This document shows, piece after piece, positions 53,044-61,987 of a DNA stretch of 64,000 nucleotides. Numbering within the stretch: position 1 is the first letter of the stretch; each line of letters opens with the position of its first letter. This DNA comes from Paracoccus denitrificans (GTDB lineage Bacteria > Pseudomonadota > Alphaproteobacteria > Rhodobacterales > Rhodobacteraceae). A model generated the notes under the pieces. That model was not told the DNA's origin, searched no databases, and saw only the letters and a program-made list of their open reading frames with translations. The DNA is taken from contig VAFL01000010.1 in assembly GCA_005768755.1 (NCBI GenBank), positions 1 through 64,000 of the forward strand, written 5' to 3'. The position numbers and the translations under genes were made by a program.

Positions 53044-55224
53044 ATGCCTATGGGACGCCGGTTAGGCAGCAGTACAGCAATCGCGGTCATCGCAACATTC
53101 GGACTTGTCATACCGGCAATGGCCGAAACAACCATAACCGCGCGCAGGGCCCGCGATATCGGACCTGACCGGGTCGAGGCCATGCAGCTGCTGGACAAGG
53201 TATTCCAGAAAGAGCTGGTCGCGGGGCTGAAACAGGGCGCATTGCGCTGCCTAGATGGATCGGCGCGACCCTGCGCAGACGACATGCCATTGATCACACC
53301 GGCGGGGATCGCCGTGCAGTTGGTTGATGATGGCAGCATGATCCTTGCCCAGCCCAGCATGCAACCCTATCGGATGAGTCCCGAAGGCATGCCAGTCACG
53401 CGCGGCAATGACTATGCGCGGCTGGCCAACGAGAATCTTGAGCGCGCATCGCTGGCGGCGGCCGCGCTGACGCGCAAGCCTGCCGCGCCCATTGGCGTGA
53501 TCGAAAATCCCGACCGGCCCGCGGGCAGTGGCGACGATCCACTCGTGGCCGAGCTGGAAGCGGCGCGGGATCAGAAACTGAATGAACAGGCTGCAGCCGA
53601 AGCGCGCGCCCGCGATGCCGCGAGGGCTGAGGCAGAGCGCCGCGCCGCAGCCGAGCGTCGCGCCGCCGCCGATCGCAGAGCCGCAGCTGATCGCCGCTCC
53701 GAAGCCGAAAGCAGAGCCGCCGCCGAGTTTCGCGACGCCGAACGCCGGCGCCAGGCCGAACTGGAACGCAGGCTCGCCGAGGCAGAGGCAGCAGCGTCCG
53801 GAAATGACCTTCCGAACATGACCGCGCCCGCGCGCAAGGACAGCCATTCGCGCGATGAACGCCGGATTTCCAACACCGAAGCAAGCAAATTCGAAGCAGA
53901 ACGCAATGCGTCAATGCGCGGATTGAGCAAGGTCCTTAAACAAGAGATCAATGCGGGCCTGACGGCCGATGACCTGGAATGCGTCGACGGATCTGACAGG
54001 CCCTGCGCCGACGGCGTGGCGCTGATCAGCCCCGGCGGTGTCGCGGTCGAAGTCACCACCAACGGTCGCATTGTGCTGGGACCGATGGCGCAACAGAAAT
54101 ATTCTGTCAACGAAGATGGAAGCCTTCGCGCGCGCGGTTCCAATACGGCCGCCGCGCGCGAAGCGGCCGAAGCGGTGGCCCCTTCGGTCGAGGCATTGCT
54201 TGGCGCTGGCAGGGGCGAGGTCAGGCGCGAAACCGTCGCCTCTTCCGATGCCCGCAGTTCCGCCGAAGATTTCGAAACCAGCCTGACGGAGGCACTACGC
54301 GCCGCAACCCAATCGGCCAGCGACGATGACGATGATGACGACGGCGACAGCGGTCGCGATCTGGCCAAGGTGGCGCTGGCAGGACTGGGTGCACTCGCCG
54401 TCGGTGAAATGCTGTCGGGTCAGCGCCAGGTTGCGCTGAATACCGGTGACCGGGTGATTGTCACGCGGCGCGATGGCAGCGAGCAGGTGTTGAAGGACGA
54501 CAACGCCCTGCTGCGTCAGGCCGGCAACGAAGTGCAGACCGAGAATTTTTCAGACGGCTCCTCTCGCACGGTGGTGTCGCGCCCTGACGGTTCGCAGATC
54601 ATCACGATCCGCGGGGCCGATCTGACCGTGTTGCGGCGCGTTCATGTCGCCGCTGACGGGTCCGAGACCGTGCTGATCGACGATTCTGTCGAGGTTCCGC
54701 CGGTCGAGATCGCGTCGCTTCCGCCGGCGCCCGCACCGGAAGCAGCCCCCACGAACGAAGCGCAGCTGCGCGAGGCCCTTGCCCAAGAGGCCGCCGTAAA
54801 CCGCCGCTTCACGCTCAATCAGGTGCGCACGATTCCGGAAGTGCGAAACCTGGTCGCGCCGGTCGATATCAGCGCGATCACCTTCGACACAGGCTCGGCC
54901 GCAATCAATCCCGATCAAGCGCGGCAGCTGGCCACCCTTGGAACGGTTATCGAGGACGTCATTGCCGCCAATCCGCGCGAAATATTCCTGATAGAAGGCC
55001 ACACCGACGCCGTCGGCGCGACAACCTATAACCTTGCCTTGTCGGATCGGCGCGCGGAATCGGTGGCGCTTGCGCTGTCGGAGTATTTCAACGTGCCCCC
55101 TGAAAATCTGGTCGTGCAGGGGTATGGCGAGGAATATCTGAAGATCCCGGTGCTGACTGATGAACGCCAGAACCGCCGTGCCTCGGTTCGCCGGATCACC
55201 GATCTTCTGGCCTCTGCGCAGTGA
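53044..55224 (+). CDS. OmpA-family outer membrane/periplasmic protein with internal duplication
   Basis: Protein of 726 residues. It has a signal peptide (STAIAVIATFGLVIPAMA), a first 52-residue unit (50-101) containing LRCLDGSARPCAD, then a long Ala/Glu/Arg-rich coiled coil (about 175-270). A second copy of the unit (294-345) contains LECVDGSDRPCAD. An Asp-run DDDDDDD sits near 429, and a C-terminal OmpA peptidoglycan-binding domain contains ITFDTGSAAI, IEGHTDAVG, NLALSDRRAESV and RRASVRRI. It probably ties the outer membrane to peptidoglycan. The duplicated unit with two cysteines is not one I recognise. Confidence 0.85.
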   Translation: MPMGRRLGSSTAIAVIATFGLVIPAMAETTITARRARDIGPDRVEAMQLLDKVFQKELVAGLKQGALRCLDGSARPCADDMPLITPAGIAVQLVDDGSMILAQPSMQPYRMSPEGMPVTRGNDYARLANENLERASLAAAALTRKPAAPIGVIENPDRPAGSGDDPLVAELEAARDQKLNEQAAAEARARDAARAEAERRAAAERRAAADRRAAADRRSEAESRAAAEFRDAERRRQAELERRLAEAEAAASGNDLPNMTAPARKDSHSRDERRISNTEASKFEAERNASMRGLSKVLKQEINAGLTADDLECVDGSDRPCADGVALISPGGVAVEVTTNGRIVLGPMAQQKYSVNEDGSLRARGSNTAAAREAAEAVAPSVEALLGAGRGEVRRETVASSDARSSAEDFETSLTEALRAATQSASDDDDDDDGDSGRDLAKVALAGLGALAVGEMLSGQRQVALNTGDRVIVTRRDGSEQVLKDDNALLRQAGNEVQTENFSDGSSRTVVSRPDGSQIITIRGADLTVLRRVHVAADGSETVLIDDSVEVPPVEIASLPPAPAPEAAPTNEAQLREALAQEAAVNRRFTLNQVRTIPEVRNLVAPVDISAITFDTGSAAINPDQARQLATLGTVIEDVIAANPREIFLIEGHTDAVGATTYNLALSDRRAESVALALSEYFNVPPENLVVQGYGEEYLKIPVLTDERQNRRASVRRITDLLASAQ

Positions 55225-55243
55225 TTTAGGGACGGGGGTGCGA

Positions 55244-55867
55244 TCAGCTTCGCACGCCCTCCCTGCCCTTGGCCTCGCGGTAATAGGCCCACAAGGCCCG
55301 CGCCGCGACCGAACGCCACGGCCTCCACGGCTCTGCCAGCGCGGCAAGCGCCGTGGGATCGGGACGGGCGTCCAGCCCGTAAAGCTGACGAGCGGCCTCC
55401 TGCAAGGCAAGATCGCCTGCCGGAAATGCGTCGCTTCGGCCAAGGGCGAAGGCCAGATAGATTTCGGCTGTCCAGCGTCCTACGCCGGGCAGCGCTGTCA
55501 GCGCGGCGATAACATCTGCGTCAGGCGCAGTTCGAAGCGCCAGCCAATCGGGTTCATTTTCGACGATGCCCAACAGATAGCGGATTTTCGGGCGCGAGAC
55601 GCCGCAGGCGCGCAACCCCTCCTCGCCCCCTGTGCGAATGGCGGAAGGCGTGACCAGACCCGCCTCGCCCAGTCGCGCCATGATCGCGCCTGCCGCAGCA
55701 ATGGAAATCTGCTGGCCGATGATCGCATCAAGGATCGCCGCGAATCCATCGCTGCGCCTGCGCATCGGCAGGGTCAGCTTCGGCAGCGCATCGGCCCAGA
55801 TCGGGCAGACCGCGGTCAGATGGGCCCGCCCCTCTGCCAGATCGGTTTCGGCTTCGATGATCCGCAT
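55244..55867 (-). CDS. alkA: DNA-3-methyladenine glycosylase II (AlkA type)
   Basis: HhH-GPD glycosylase of 207 residues that removes alkylated bases. The block AIIGQQISIAAAGAI is typical. The helix-hairpin-helix LPGVGRWTAEIYLAFALGR is followed by the catalytic Asp152 in FPAGDLALQ. It lacks the N-terminal AlkA domain of E. coli and is the short form. Convergent with the OmpA-family gene, 19 bases between stops. Confidence 0.9.
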   Translation of the reverse strand: MRIIEAETDLAEGRAHLTAVCPIWADALPKLTLPMRRRSDGFAAILDAIIGQQISIAAAGAIMARLGEAGLVTPSAIRTGGEEGLRACGVSRPKIRYLLGIVENEPDWLALRTAPDADVIAALTALPGVGRWTAEIYLAFALGRSDAFPAGDLALQEAARQLYGLDARPDPTALAALAEPWRPWRSVAARALWAYYREAKGREGVRS

Positions 55868-55876
55868 CCGGCTGCC

Positions 55877-56500
55877 TTAACGCTCACGCCGCGAATCTTC
55901 GCGCAGACGCGTCTCGAATGCTTTCGAGATATGCGCCCGCAAAGCGGCCTCTGCCGCTGCGCCGTCACCGGATTTGAGTGCGTCGGCAATCGCCTGATGT
56001 TCTGCCAACGCAACTTTGGGCCGACCCTCGACAGCCAGCGACGTGCGCGCCATCAGCGCCATATTGCGATGCACGATATCCAGCTGCTGCACCAGATAAC
56101 GGTTGTGCGAGGCAAGGTGTATCTGGTGGTGAAAGCGCCGGTTCGACCGCGCCAGTGCATCGGCATCGCCAAGCCGGCGCATGTCTTCGTCGACCATGGA
56201 TTGCAGGACGCGCAGTTCCTCGGGCGTGGCGTGGCGGGCGGCAAGGCGCGCGGCCAATGCCTCCAACTCGGTGCGGACGGTATAAAGCTCGGCCAGCTGG
56301 TTGTGATCCAGCGTCGCCACGATCAGGCTGCGGCCGTCGCGCTTGACCATGGATTGCGTTTCAAGCCGCTGCAGGGCCTCGCGCACCGGCGTGCGCGAGA
56401 CGCCGAAACGGTCCGCCAGTTCGGATTCCACCAGCCGGTCGCCGGGCATGTAGATGCCGCCATCGATGGCCTCGACAATCAGGGAATACGCGTCTTTCAT
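55877..56500 (-). CDS. GntR-family regulator, FCD subclass
   Basis: Regulator of 207 residues with an N-terminal winged helix (GGIYMPGDRLVESELADRFGVSRTPVREALQRLE) and an all-helical FCD effector domain with metal ligands (RRFHHQIHLASHN, and a later HISKAF). FCD members sense small carboxylic acids. It ends nine bases before alkA; its own target is unknown. Confidence 0.9.
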   Translation of the reverse strand: MKDAYSLIVEAIDGGIYMPGDRLVESELADRFGVSRTPVREALQRLETQSMVKRDGRSLIVATLDHNQLAELYTVRTELEALAARLAARHATPEELRVLQSMVDEDMRRLGDADALARSNRRFHHQIHLASHNRYLVQQLDIVHRNMALMARTSLAVEGRPKVALAEHQAIADALKSGDGAAAEAALRAHISKAFETRLREDSRRER

Positions 56501-56552
56501 GGCGACAGTTGCGGGTATTGCGGCGCCGAATGCAAGCACGAAGACCGCGCGT

Positions 56553-57017
56553 TTATGTCGACGCCACCGGCATGGCCAAATGATGCAGCAACGAAAAGAA
56601 CAGCCCCGAACAGAGGCCCAGACCAGCCGCCACAGCGATAAGGTAAAGCCCCTCGGGCCACTTACCATCCGCAATATATATCCACACCGCGAACACGCCA
56701 AGCGGCATTGCAGCGATCACCGCTCCTGCGAATGCGCAGGTCAGCGGCCGCATCCTGACCCCAGCAGAGCGCAGCAGCAAGACTGCCGGAACACCGATAA
56801 TGAGCGCGACAGGCAGGCCGTAAAAGCCATACGCGAACACGAGCACACCCGCGAACGCACCCGGTTCGAACCCGGTGCTGCCAGCAAGAAATACACCCAG
56901 AAGCATGACCGGACCCAGCGGTGCCACAACAGGACCAACCAGACAAACGCCGATGCCCTTCCTTTCGCCATCGCCGGCGGCAGAGCCAGAAGGTCGGTTA
57001 CTGAGGTCCTGCGTCAT
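56553..57017 (-). CDS. Four-helix membrane protein of unknown function
   Basis: Protein of 154 residues: a polar N-terminus (MTQDLSNRPSGSAAGDGERKG) and four predicted membrane helices, the last ending in LLHHLAMPV. No motif is recognised. It lies 52 bases upstream of the GntR gene on the same strand and is divergent from the HAD gene. Confidence 0.6.
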   Translation of the reverse strand: MTQDLSNRPSGSAAGDGERKGIGVCLVGPVVAPLGPVMLLGVFLAGSTGFEPGAFAGVLVFAYGFYGLPVALIIGVPAVLLLRSAGVRMRPLTCAFAGAVIAAMPLGVFAVWIYIADGKWPEGLYLIAVAAGLGLCSGLFFSLLHHLAMPVAST

Positions 57018-57112
57018 CGCTTATCTGTGGCGCGGCGCTTTCGGCAGGTCAACGGAAAACGCGGCCGACGGTGTCATTGCGCCGCGCCCGCCCCTGGCGT
57101 ATCACGGCGCCC

Positions 57113-57775
57113 ATGTCATTTTCCCATGTCACCACCTGGATCTTCGATCTCGACAACACGCTTTATCCGCCGGAAGCGGCGCTGTTTTCGCAGATCGAGA
57201 AACGCATGACAGCCCACGTCACCCGCATTCTGGGCGTCAGTCCGGTCGAGGCGGACCGGCTGCGCAAGCATTACTGGCGCGATTACGGCACCACACTTGC
57301 CGGGCTGATGGCCGAACATGCCATCGATCCACATGCCTACCTGCTGGATGTCCATGACATCGACTTTTCGGTGCTGACCCCCGCCCCCGATCTTTGCGCT
57401 GCGATCACCGCACTGCCGGGGCGCAAGATCATCCATACCAATGCCGACAAGGCCTATGCCGAGCGCGTGCTCGACCAGCTTGGCATCGGCCCGTTCGAGG
57501 CCATTTGCGGCATCGAGGAGGTCAGCTTTCACCCCAAGCCCGACGCGCGCGCTTATGCCGCAGTCATCGATGCCCACGGTATCGACCCCGCGACGGCAGC
57601 CATGTTCGAAGATGACCCGCGCAACCTTGCAGTGCCCGCAAGCCTTGGAATGCAAACGGTTCTGGTGGGTCTTGGCCGGCACGGGCCTGATGAACTTCTG
57701 GCGGATCACGACCATGGCGCCCATGTCCAGCACAAGACCGACGACCTGACAGCGTTTCTGCGAAGCCTCGTCTGA
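57113..57775 (+). CDS. HAD-family pyrimidine 5'-nucleotidase
   Basis: HAD hydrolase of 220 residues with motif I FDLDNTLYP (Asp12, Asp14), motif II HTNADKAY, motif III HPKPDARAY and motif IV FEDDPRN. The sequence follows the SDT1/pyrimidine 5'-nucleotidase subfamily, which dephosphorylates UMP or CMP. The start MSFSHVTTWIFDLD places motif I in the usual position. It is upstream of a small membrane protein and a monooxygenase on the same strand. Confidence 0.85.
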   Translation: MSFSHVTTWIFDLDNTLYPPEAALFSQIEKRMTAHVTRILGVSPVEADRLRKHYWRDYGTTLAGLMAEHAIDPHAYLLDVHDIDFSVLTPAPDLCAAITALPGRKIIHTNADKAYAERVLDQLGIGPFEAICGIEEVSFHPKPDARAYAAVIDAHGIDPATAAMFEDDPRNLAVPASLGMQTVLVGLGRHGPDELLADHDHGAHVQHKTDDLTAFLRSLV

Positions 57776-57839
57776 CTTGCCGGGCGACAACCTCTCTGGC
57801 ACTGTTTCGCGAAGATTTATCCCTGAACCGGAGAGTGCC

Positions 57840-58058
57840 ATGTCCGCCCAAGCAGCAACCGCATCACCCACTGACGACCCGCAAGCCAGCACGGCCGAGA
57901 ACGCACTTGCGGCGCGCATCCTGCTGATCGTTGCTGCAGCCCTGGTGCTTTGCGCTGTGATCGTGGCCGTGTTCGGGTTGCCCGCGCTTGGCATTCTGGG
58001 GCTGTTGGCGACGGCGATCGTCTGGGCCGCGCTTCTGTCGATCATGTTCGGGAACTAG
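57840..58058 (+). CDS. Small membrane protein
   Basis: Protein of 72 residues with CGGAGAG before the ATG. A polar 25-residue N-terminus precedes two hydrophobic stretches (ILLIVAAALVLCAVIVAVFG and LGILGLLATAIVWAALLSIMF). It ends four bases before the monooxygenase start, so it is cotranscribed. No family recognised. Confidence 0.6.
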   Translation: MSAQAATASPTDDPQASTAENALAARILLIVAAALVLCAVIVAVFGLPALGILGLLATAIVWAALLSIMFGN

Positions 58059-58062
58059 GCCG

Positions 58063-59253
58063 GTGCAGGCGACGCAGACCGATATCCTGATTTCCGGCGG
58101 CGGTGTCGCCGGGCTGATCGCGGCGGCCGCATTTGGCGCCGACGGCCATCAGGTGATTTGCGTCGACCCGGCCCCACCCATCACCGATGAAGGCGCGGCA
58201 GGCGCAGACCTGCGCACGACTGCCTTTCTGACACCGTCTATCCGGTTGCTGGAACGCGCGGGCCTGTGGGACGGGCTGCGCCCCCATGCCACGCCGTTGC
58301 AGATCATGCGCATCATCGACGCCGGCGGGGCCGAGCCCGTTGCCCGGTTGACCCGTGATTTCGACGCCGCCGACATTTCCGACGCGCCCTTCGGCTGGAA
58401 CCTGCCGAACTGGCTGCTGCGCCGCGAAATCATTGCGCGGCTGGCCGGAATGGCCAATGTCGACTTTCGCCCCGCCACTGCCACCACGGGACTGACCGCG
58501 CGCGAGGATGAGGCCCTTGTCACCCTGTCCGATGGCAGCCAGGTGACCGCGCGGCTTGTCGTCGGCGCAGATGGCCGTGACAGCGCCATCCGCACCGCAC
58601 TTGGCATCGACGTCAGGACAACGCGCTACGGCCAGAAGGCACTTGCTTTCGCCGTCTCACATGAGCGCCCGCATGACAATGTTTCGACCGAAATCCACCG
58701 CTCGGGCGGACCGTTCACGCTGGTCCCGCTGCCTGATCGCGACGGCAAACCCTCATCAGCTGTGGTCTGGATGGAGCGCGGCCCCGAAATCGCCCGGCTG
58801 ATGGCACTGGAACCTCATGATTTCGAGGATGCGCTGAACCAGCGTTCGACCGGGGTGCTCGGTCACCTGACGCAGGCCACCCGTCTGACGGCTTGGCCGA
58901 TCATCAGCCAGCTTGCCGACCGCTTCACCGGCCCACGCACCGCACTGATCGCGGAAGCCGCCCATGTCGTCCCACCTATCGGCGCGCAGGGTCTGAACAT
59001 GAGCCTTGCCGATCTGTCGCTGCTGCTGGACCTGTCGAAGGAGGGTCCCGGAAATCGCAGCAGCCTTGACACATTCCAGCGTCGCCGGTGGACCGAGGCG
59101 CGGCTGCGTATCGCAGGCATCGACCTTCTGAACCGCGCCTCGATGATCGAATCGCGGCCATTGCGCGACCTGCGTGCGGCGGGGCTTGGCGCGATTTACG
59201 GCATCGGCCCTGTCCGCAGGCTGATGATGAAGGCAGGACTGGGCGTCAACTGA
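58063..59253 (+). CDS. UbiH/UbiF-family FAD monooxygenase
   Basis: Flavoprotein of 396 residues from a GTG start. The Rossmann FAD motif is ILISGGGVAGLIAAAAFGADGH; the DG motif is VGADGRDSAIR; the GD-like third motif appears as ALIAEAAHVVPPIGAQGLNMSLADL. The enzymes hydroxylate the ring of ubiquinone intermediates. Which position is modified cannot be read from the sequence, and no other ubi gene is adjacent. The usual GD pair of the third motif reads EAAH here, as in several UbiH homologues. Confidence 0.88.
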   Translation: MQATQTDILISGGGVAGLIAAAAFGADGHQVICVDPAPPITDEGAAGADLRTTAFLTPSIRLLERAGLWDGLRPHATPLQIMRIIDAGGAEPVARLTRDFDAADISDAPFGWNLPNWLLRREIIARLAGMANVDFRPATATTGLTAREDEALVTLSDGSQVTARLVVGADGRDSAIRTALGIDVRTTRYGQKALAFAVSHERPHDNVSTEIHRSGGPFTLVPLPDRDGKPSSAVVWMERGPEIARLMALEPHDFEDALNQRSTGVLGHLTQATRLTAWPIISQLADRFTGPRTALIAEAAHVVPPIGAQGLNMSLADLSLLLDLSKEGPGNRSSLDTFQRRRWTEARLRIAGIDLLNRASMIESRPLRDLRAAGLGAIYGIGPVRRLMMKAGLGVN

Positions 59254-59354
59254 GCACTTCCCGCTTCGTAAGCCCGCCCTTTCTTCAGTACATCTTGACC
59301 CCCGCCGCGGCGTGATGTTGGAAGGTCGCAAACTGTTAGCACCTGAGAGGCATC

Positions 59355-59876
59355 ATGGACATCCGCGACGCGAGCAGCGGCGATCTGGTCGGCATTACGG
59401 CGATTTATAACGATGCCGTTGTGAAGACGACAGCGATCTGGAATGACACCCAGGTCGATCTGGACAATCGCGTCGCCTGGCTGACCGACCGTCAGCGCAC
59501 AGGCTATCCGGTATTGGTCGCGGTGCAGGATGGACAGGTGCTTGGCTATGCCTCTTTCGGGGATTGGCGCGCTTTTGACGGCTATCGCCACACGGTCGAG
59601 CATTCGGTTTATGTCCGTGCCGATCAGCGCGGTGCAGGGATCGGCCGCGCACTGATGCTGGCCTTGATCGAACGCGCAAGGGCCTTGGGCAAGCACGTCA
59701 TGGTCGCCGGGATCGAATCCGGTAATCTGGGCTCGATCCGGCTGCACGAAAAGCTGGGCTTCACGCAGTCAGGCTTTCTGCCCCAGGTCGGCACGAAATT
59801 CGGCAAATGGCTGGATCTGACCTTCCTGCAATTGCTGTTGGACGACCGGGACCGGCCCGACCTGCCGAAGCCCTGA
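59355..59876 (+). CDS. GNAT N-acetyltransferase, phosphinothricin/methionine-sulfone type
   Basis: Protein of 173 residues with the opening MDIRDASSGDLVGITAIYNDAV typical of the Pat/MddA family. The acetyl-CoA loop is VRADQRGAGIGRALM. VAGIESGNLGSIRLHEKLGF and the C-terminal FGKWLDLTFLQ are conserved in that family. It probably acetylates amino acid analogues such as methionine sulfoximine or sulfone. Transcribed alone, following the monooxygenase at about 100 bases. Confidence 0.9.
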   Translation: MDIRDASSGDLVGITAIYNDAVVKTTAIWNDTQVDLDNRVAWLTDRQRTGYPVLVAVQDGQVLGYASFGDWRAFDGYRHTVEHSVYVRADQRGAGIGRALMLALIERARALGKHVMVAGIESGNLGSIRLHEKLGFTQSGFLPQVGTKFGKWLDLTFLQLLLDDRDRPDLPKP

Positions 59877-59967
59877 CACCCCCCTTCTGGGCCGCCATGG
59901 GCAGGGCCATTGATCCGCATCCGGTTCCGGGTGATGATAGCCTGTCCGCCACGGTCGGAGATCCGCG

Positions 59968-60243
59968 ATGCACCCTGCACCTTGCCTGCTTTCGCTGCTG
60001 TTGCTTGCTGCTTGCATGGAAAACGCAGCGACGCCCGACGCCGACCTGCGGATGCGCCAGCAGTCCGCCTGCGCCAGCGCGATCGCCGACCACATCCGCC
60101 GCCCGGTGGCAGTGGTGTCGCCGCGTTGGCTGTCGGAAACCAACGGCGTCGCCACAGTCGAAACCATGGACGGGACTCGTCGGCATCTGTGCACCGTCGA
60201 TGCCTCTGGCCGCGTGACGGGCTATTCCCATCCCCGAAATTGA
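59968..60243 (+). CDS. Small lipoprotein
   Basis: Protein of 91 residues with a lipobox ending at Cys16 (LLLLAAC). The mature part has two further cysteines (SACASAIADHIRRP and RRHLCTVDASGRV) that could form a disulfide. I recognise no domain; it resembles many short alphaproteobacterial lipoproteins of unknown role. Confidence 0.7.
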   Translation: MHPAPCLLSLLLLAACMENAATPDADLRMRQQSACASAIADHIRRPVAVVSPRWLSETNGVATVETMDGTRRHLCTVDASGRVTGYSHPRN

Positions 60244-60295
60244 CGCCGAAAGGGATGGTTGAAGGCTGTGCGCAGCCCGTTCTACTGAACCAAAA

Positions 60296-60327
60296 ATGAA
60301 AAAGGCCCGGCATCGAAGCCGGGCCCG
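60296..60327 (-). terminator. Rho-independent terminator of the DUF1476 gene
   Basis: GGCCCGGC/GCCGGGCC hairpin with a six-base loop. On the minus strand it is followed by TTTTTCATTTTT and lies 22 bases past the stop. Confidence 0.85.
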
Positions 60328-60348
60328 AACACCACGCGTCTGACGCGG

Positions 60349-60663
60349 TCAGTTTTCTTCGATCAACTGCTTGCGCGCGACGGCGACCAGTTCGGCCATC
60401 TTGGCGCGAATGCCAGCCTCATCAACCTTGCCTTCCAGATCGGCCGCAACCTTGCGGTACACGTCTTCATCACCTGGCTCTTCGAAGTCGCTGGTGACGA
60501 CAGTCAGCGCATAGGCCTTTGCCTCCTCGCCGCTTTTGCCAAGCATTTCGGCGGCCCACTCGCCCAGCAGGCGGTTGCGGCGGGCCTCGGCCTTGAACTG
60601 CAAGTCTGCATCACGGGCAAACTTCGCCTCGTAAGAGCGTTCACGGTCGTCAAACGTCGTCAT
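60349..60663 (-). CDS. F1FO-ATPase inhibitor zeta subunit (DUF1476)
   Basis: Protein of 104 residues matching the alphaproteobacterial DUF1476 family, shown in Paracoccus denitrificans to be the zeta subunit that blocks ATP hydrolysis by the F1FO-ATPase. The N-terminus MTTFDDRERSYEAKFARDADLQFKA-type segment (inhibitory helix) and the four-helix body with EDVYRKVAADL and AKMAELVAVARKQL are clear. It is divergent from purC and closed by its own terminator. The gene neighbourhood with purC is common in the group. Confidence 0.92.
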   Translation of the reverse strand: MTTFDDRERSYEAKFARDADLQFKAEARRNRLLGEWAAEMLGKSGEEAKAYALTVVTSDFEEPGDEDVYRKVAADLEGKVDEAGIRAKMAELVAVARKQLIEEN

Positions 60664-60816
60664 TCGGATCTCCTAAGCTTTGATTTCATATATGCGCATT
60701 GAAACATTATATCACAAGCCGGTATCGCTGCATCGGTGCCCAGTATTGCCGCGCGGGCGCTTTGCGCCTATAGCCGGAAATGACCCCCTTACGGCCCCCG
60801 AAAGGACTGCTCATCC

Positions 60817-61581
60817 ATGGCACCCCGGCGCAAGAAGATCTACGAAGGCAAGGCAAAGATCCTGTATGAAGGCACCGAGCCGGGCACGCTGATCCAATAT
60901 TTCAAGGACGACGCCACCGCCTTCAATGCGCAGAAGAAGGCCACCATTGAAGGCAAGGGCGTGCTGAACAACCGCCTGTCCGAGTTCTTCATGAACGGGC
61001 TGACCAATATTGGTGTCCCCAATCACTTCATCCGCCGCATCAACATGCGTGAACAACTGATCCGCCAGGTGGAGATCATTCCACTGGAAGTGATCGTGCG
61101 CAATTTTGCCGCCGGCTCGCTGTCCAAGCGGTTGGGGTTGGAGGAAGGCACACAACTGCCCCGTCCCATCGTCGAATATTCCTTCAAGAACGACGAACTT
61201 GGCGACCCGATGGTGTCCGAGGAATATATCATCGCCTTCGGATGGGCGGCACAGCAGGATCTGGATGACATCGTCAGCCTTGCGCTGCGTGTGAACGACT
61301 TCCTGTCGGGCGTGTTCTTCGGCGTCGGCATCAAGCTGATCGACTTCAAGATCGAGATCGGGCGCATCTGGGACGGCGATTTCATGCGCCTGATCGTTGC
61401 CGACGAAATCAGCCCCGATTCCTGCCGGTTGTGGGATGTCAAAACCGGCCAGAAGCTGGACAAGGACGTTTTCCGCCGCGATCTGGGCAGCCTGACCGAT
61501 GCCTATACCGAAGTCGCCCGGCGGCTTGGTCTGATGCCTGCGAATGCGACGCCGATGAACAAACCGACCCTGATCAATTAA
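60817..61581 (+). CDS. purC: Phosphoribosylaminoimidazole-succinocarboxamide synthase
   Basis: SAICAR synthetase of 254 residues. Family blocks are KIYEGKAKILYEG, FKDDATAFNAQKK, EVIVRNFAAGSLSKRLG, EYIIAFGWAAQQD and the active-site KLIDFKIEIGR. It catalyses step 8 of purine synthesis. purS follows after 11 bases. Standard length and start. Confidence 0.97.
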   Translation: MAPRRKKIYEGKAKILYEGTEPGTLIQYFKDDATAFNAQKKATIEGKGVLNNRLSEFFMNGLTNIGVPNHFIRRINMREQLIRQVEIIPLEVIVRNFAAGSLSKRLGLEEGTQLPRPIVEYSFKNDELGDPMVSEEYIIAFGWAAQQDLDDIVSLALRVNDFLSGVFFGVGIKLIDFKIEIGRIWDGDFMRLIVADEISPDSCRLWDVKTGQKLDKDVFRRDLGSLTDAYTEVARRLGLMPANATPMNKPTLIN

Positions 61582-61592
61582 GGACTGCCCCG

Positions 61593-61832
61593 ATGAAAGC
61601 CCGCGTCACAATCATGCTGAAAGACGGCGTCCTCGATCCCCAGGGCGAGGCGATCCGCCACGCACTGGGCGGCCTCGGCCACAAGGGTGTGTCTGGCGTC
61701 CGTCAGGGAAAGGTAATCGAGCTGGACCTGACCGCCACCGACAAGGACGCGGCCCAGACCGAAGTCACCCGCATGTGCGAAACACTGCTGGCCAATACCG
61801 TGATCGAGAAATATTCGGTCGAAATCGTTTAA
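61593..61832 (+). CDS. purS: Phosphoribosylformylglycinamidine synthase subunit PurS
   Basis: Small FGAM synthase subunit of 79 residues. KARVTIMLKDGVLDPQGEAI and VRQGKVIELDL, ending in NTVIEKYSVEI, are conserved. It bridges PurL and PurQ. Cotranscribed with purC; purQ is on the other strand at about 43 kb. Confidence 0.96.
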   Translation: MKARVTIMLKDGVLDPQGEAIRHALGGLGHKGVSGVRQGKVIELDLTATDKDAAQTEVTRMCETLLANTVIEKYSVEIV

Positions 61833-61987
61833 TCCGGTCTGACGGCTCCGGCATCGGAACCGCCTGCACCGCGTTGCGAAGTCATGCTGGCAGAGCGCAA
61901 GGCCGGCTGATCCGGCGAACGCCCCAGTCTTCGGCCTTGCAGCCAGTGCTGCAAAGCCAATTCGCCAAATAATGGCTTCGATCTTTC

